Assembly: GCA_001303705.1 (NCBI GenBank)
Contig: LJUI01000005.1
Span: 1-45,400 of the forward strand
Reading direction: 5' to 3'
DNA: 45,400 nt
From: a candidate division TA06 bacterium SM23_40
Lineage (GTDB): Bacteria > LJUI01 > SM1-40
Shown: piece after piece, positions 44,487 to 45,400 of the stretch
Position numbering within the stretch: position 1 is the stretch's first letter
Layout: the number at the start of each line of letters is the position of its first letter
Position numbers and translations under genes: made by a program
The notes under the pieces: model-generated
Seen by the model: only the letters and a program-made list of their open reading frames with translations
What the model was told of the DNA's origin: nothing
Databases searched by the model: none

Positions 44487-45400
44487 TTACTGCAGGATCC
44501 CGGATGCGGCTACCGCTACGTTGCCGTTCTCGCTGGTGACCGTCACCATGACAGTGCAGAACTCCGGTTCGTCACCCGGCTCGTGGGTATTGTACAGCAC
44601 AAACTGGTAGTTCGTGTACCCGCTCAGCGCATCCGGGATCTCGAATCCGGTGACACTGACCTGCCCGGCTGACACACTGATCTCAATCGTGCTGCCGCCC
44701 ACCACGGGATGGCCGAGGGCATCGCCCGCGAATATCGTGAATGTCTGGCTTCCCGAGAGCGGCACGCTGAAGCTCAACGGATTGAGCGTCAGCACCGTGC
44801 AGCCGGAAAAGAGCACGGTCGTCGAGTCCGCGATGATACTCCCTCCACCGTCGACCGTCTCACCGATCACCTCGAGGTAGCCGGTGGGCGGCAAAGGGTT
44901 GGAGGAGATCAGATCGTTGCCGCAGACTGTCCCGTTCGGGTCCGTATTGCCCGACCCGGGGTAGATATTGCCGTATGTCGATGTGAACCAGACTACGGTA
45001 CCCGGCGGGACTGGATTGGCATACTGGTCGAAAACGAATGCCGTGATCGCATCGATCTTCCCGTAGAAGCAGAGCCCGGCGATGTTGAGCCTCTCGGTCG
45101 TCACTGTGAGATGCTCTTTCACCGGCGGGCCGCCATGGATCGCCACCTCGATGGCGTTCGACTGGATCGTCGTCCCGGTAACAGATGCGACCACCCGAAC
45201 CGGACCCGAGATCGTCCCGCTGTTCAAGTACGTTGAGACGAGGGCCGCGCTGTCCTGAGTCGTTCCGCTCGTAGGGAAGAGGTACTCGCCTCCGCCCGGT
45301 CCGCCGAGAATGTCAAAGTCAACATCGACAGGGACGTTCACCGGATACCCGACGGAATCGAGTACAGTGAACGTAAGCATCGACGTCTCGTCATGTCCCG
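44487..45400 (-). CDS. Secreted protein with bacterial Ig-like (Big-1/invasin-type) repeats, partial
   Basis: The frame is open to the window edge (in-frame codons GHDETS precede the ATG at 45380), so the N-terminal part lies outside. About 300 residues are seen, in roughly three beta-rich units of about 100 aa. Each has the pattern LTFTVLDSVGYPVNVPVDVDFDI, ITAFVFDQYANPVPPGTVVWFTS and QTFTIFAGDALGHPVVGGSTIEIS, the alternating strand plus GxPV of Big-1 domains in invasin/intimin-like surface proteins. There is no catalytic domain and no sorting module at the C-terminus, which ends VAASGILQ. It is probably a large extracellular adhesin or structural protein. Its 3' end is 227 bp upstream of the 5S gene on the same strand; nothing was assigned in that gap. 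Confidence 0.8.
   Translation of the reverse strand, partial: GHDETSMLTFTVLDSVGYPVNVPVDVDFDILGGPGGGEYLFPTSGTTQDSAALVSTYLNSGTISGPVRVVASVTGTTIQSNAIEVAIHGGPPVKEHLTVTTERLNIAGLCFYGKIDAITAFVFDQYANPVPPGTVVWFTSTYGNIYPGSGNTDPNGTVCGNDLISSNPLPPTGYLEVIGETVDGGGSIIADSTTVLFSGCTVLTLNPLSFSVPLSGSQTFTIFAGDALGHPVVGGSTIEISVSAGQVSVTGFEIPDALSGYTNYQFVLYNTHEPGDEPEFCTVMVTVTSENGNVAVAASGILQ

Overview
The window is bacterial chromosome with dense, leaderless-looking gene packing, base composition in the high 50s percent GC by eye, strong GGAGG-type ribosome binding sites and frequent GTG or TTG starts. One secreted nuclease ends in a FlgD/Por-secretion-like C-terminal module, and a partial secreted Ig-like protein sits at the right edge. 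Together these suggest an uncultivated lineage around the FCB group (Eisenbacteria, Krumholzibacteriota or Latescibacterota-like). That placement is inference; no marker here settles it.

Layout. Bases 1-1246 (+) hold the end of one ABC-2 permease and a complete second one, translationally coupled. Bases 1243-5442 (-) hold an acyl-CoA dehydrogenase, a nitroreductase and comM. Between the last two lies a ~530 bp degenerate tandem array with a 19 bp period. Bases 6124-12955 (+) hold a secreted endonuclease/exonuclease/phosphatase-fold protein, formate-tetrahydrofolate ligase, a SAM methyltransferase, a small holin-like membrane protein and a P3A-type proton ATPase. Everything from 13403 to the right edge is on the minus strand.

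Read 5' to 3' on the minus strand, the right part begins with a partial Ig-like surface protein and an unlinked 5S rRNA with a hairpin terminator. An EF-G paralogue, a lipoprotein, yebC and ruvC-ruvA-ruvB follow. Next come a DUF2007 protein, queH, a DUF2905 protein, queA and tgt (queuosine tRNA modification), then yajC, def, fmt, a methyltransferase, rsmB and a PASTA protein. After a likely promoter come ffh, rpsP, khpA, rimM, trmD, rplS, rnhB, yraN and an M50 protease with CBS domains. This is a long information-processing run, much of it coupled by 4 bp start/stop overlaps.

The last block (23140 down to 13403) is a carbon-energy module: acetate kinase, phosphoketolase, alpha-glucan phosphorylase, transketolase, ribose-5-phosphate isomerase B and transaldolase. 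It would turn stored glucan and sugar phosphates into acetyl phosphate and then acetate plus ATP by a bifid-shunt-like route. No defence island, prophage, CRISPR array or integrase was found. The less ordinary signals are the two intergenic tandem-repeat families, an acidic repeat tail on ribosomal protein S16, an EF-G paralogue with an altered G4 motif, a methyltransferase frame running deep into rsmB, and the unlinked 5S gene.
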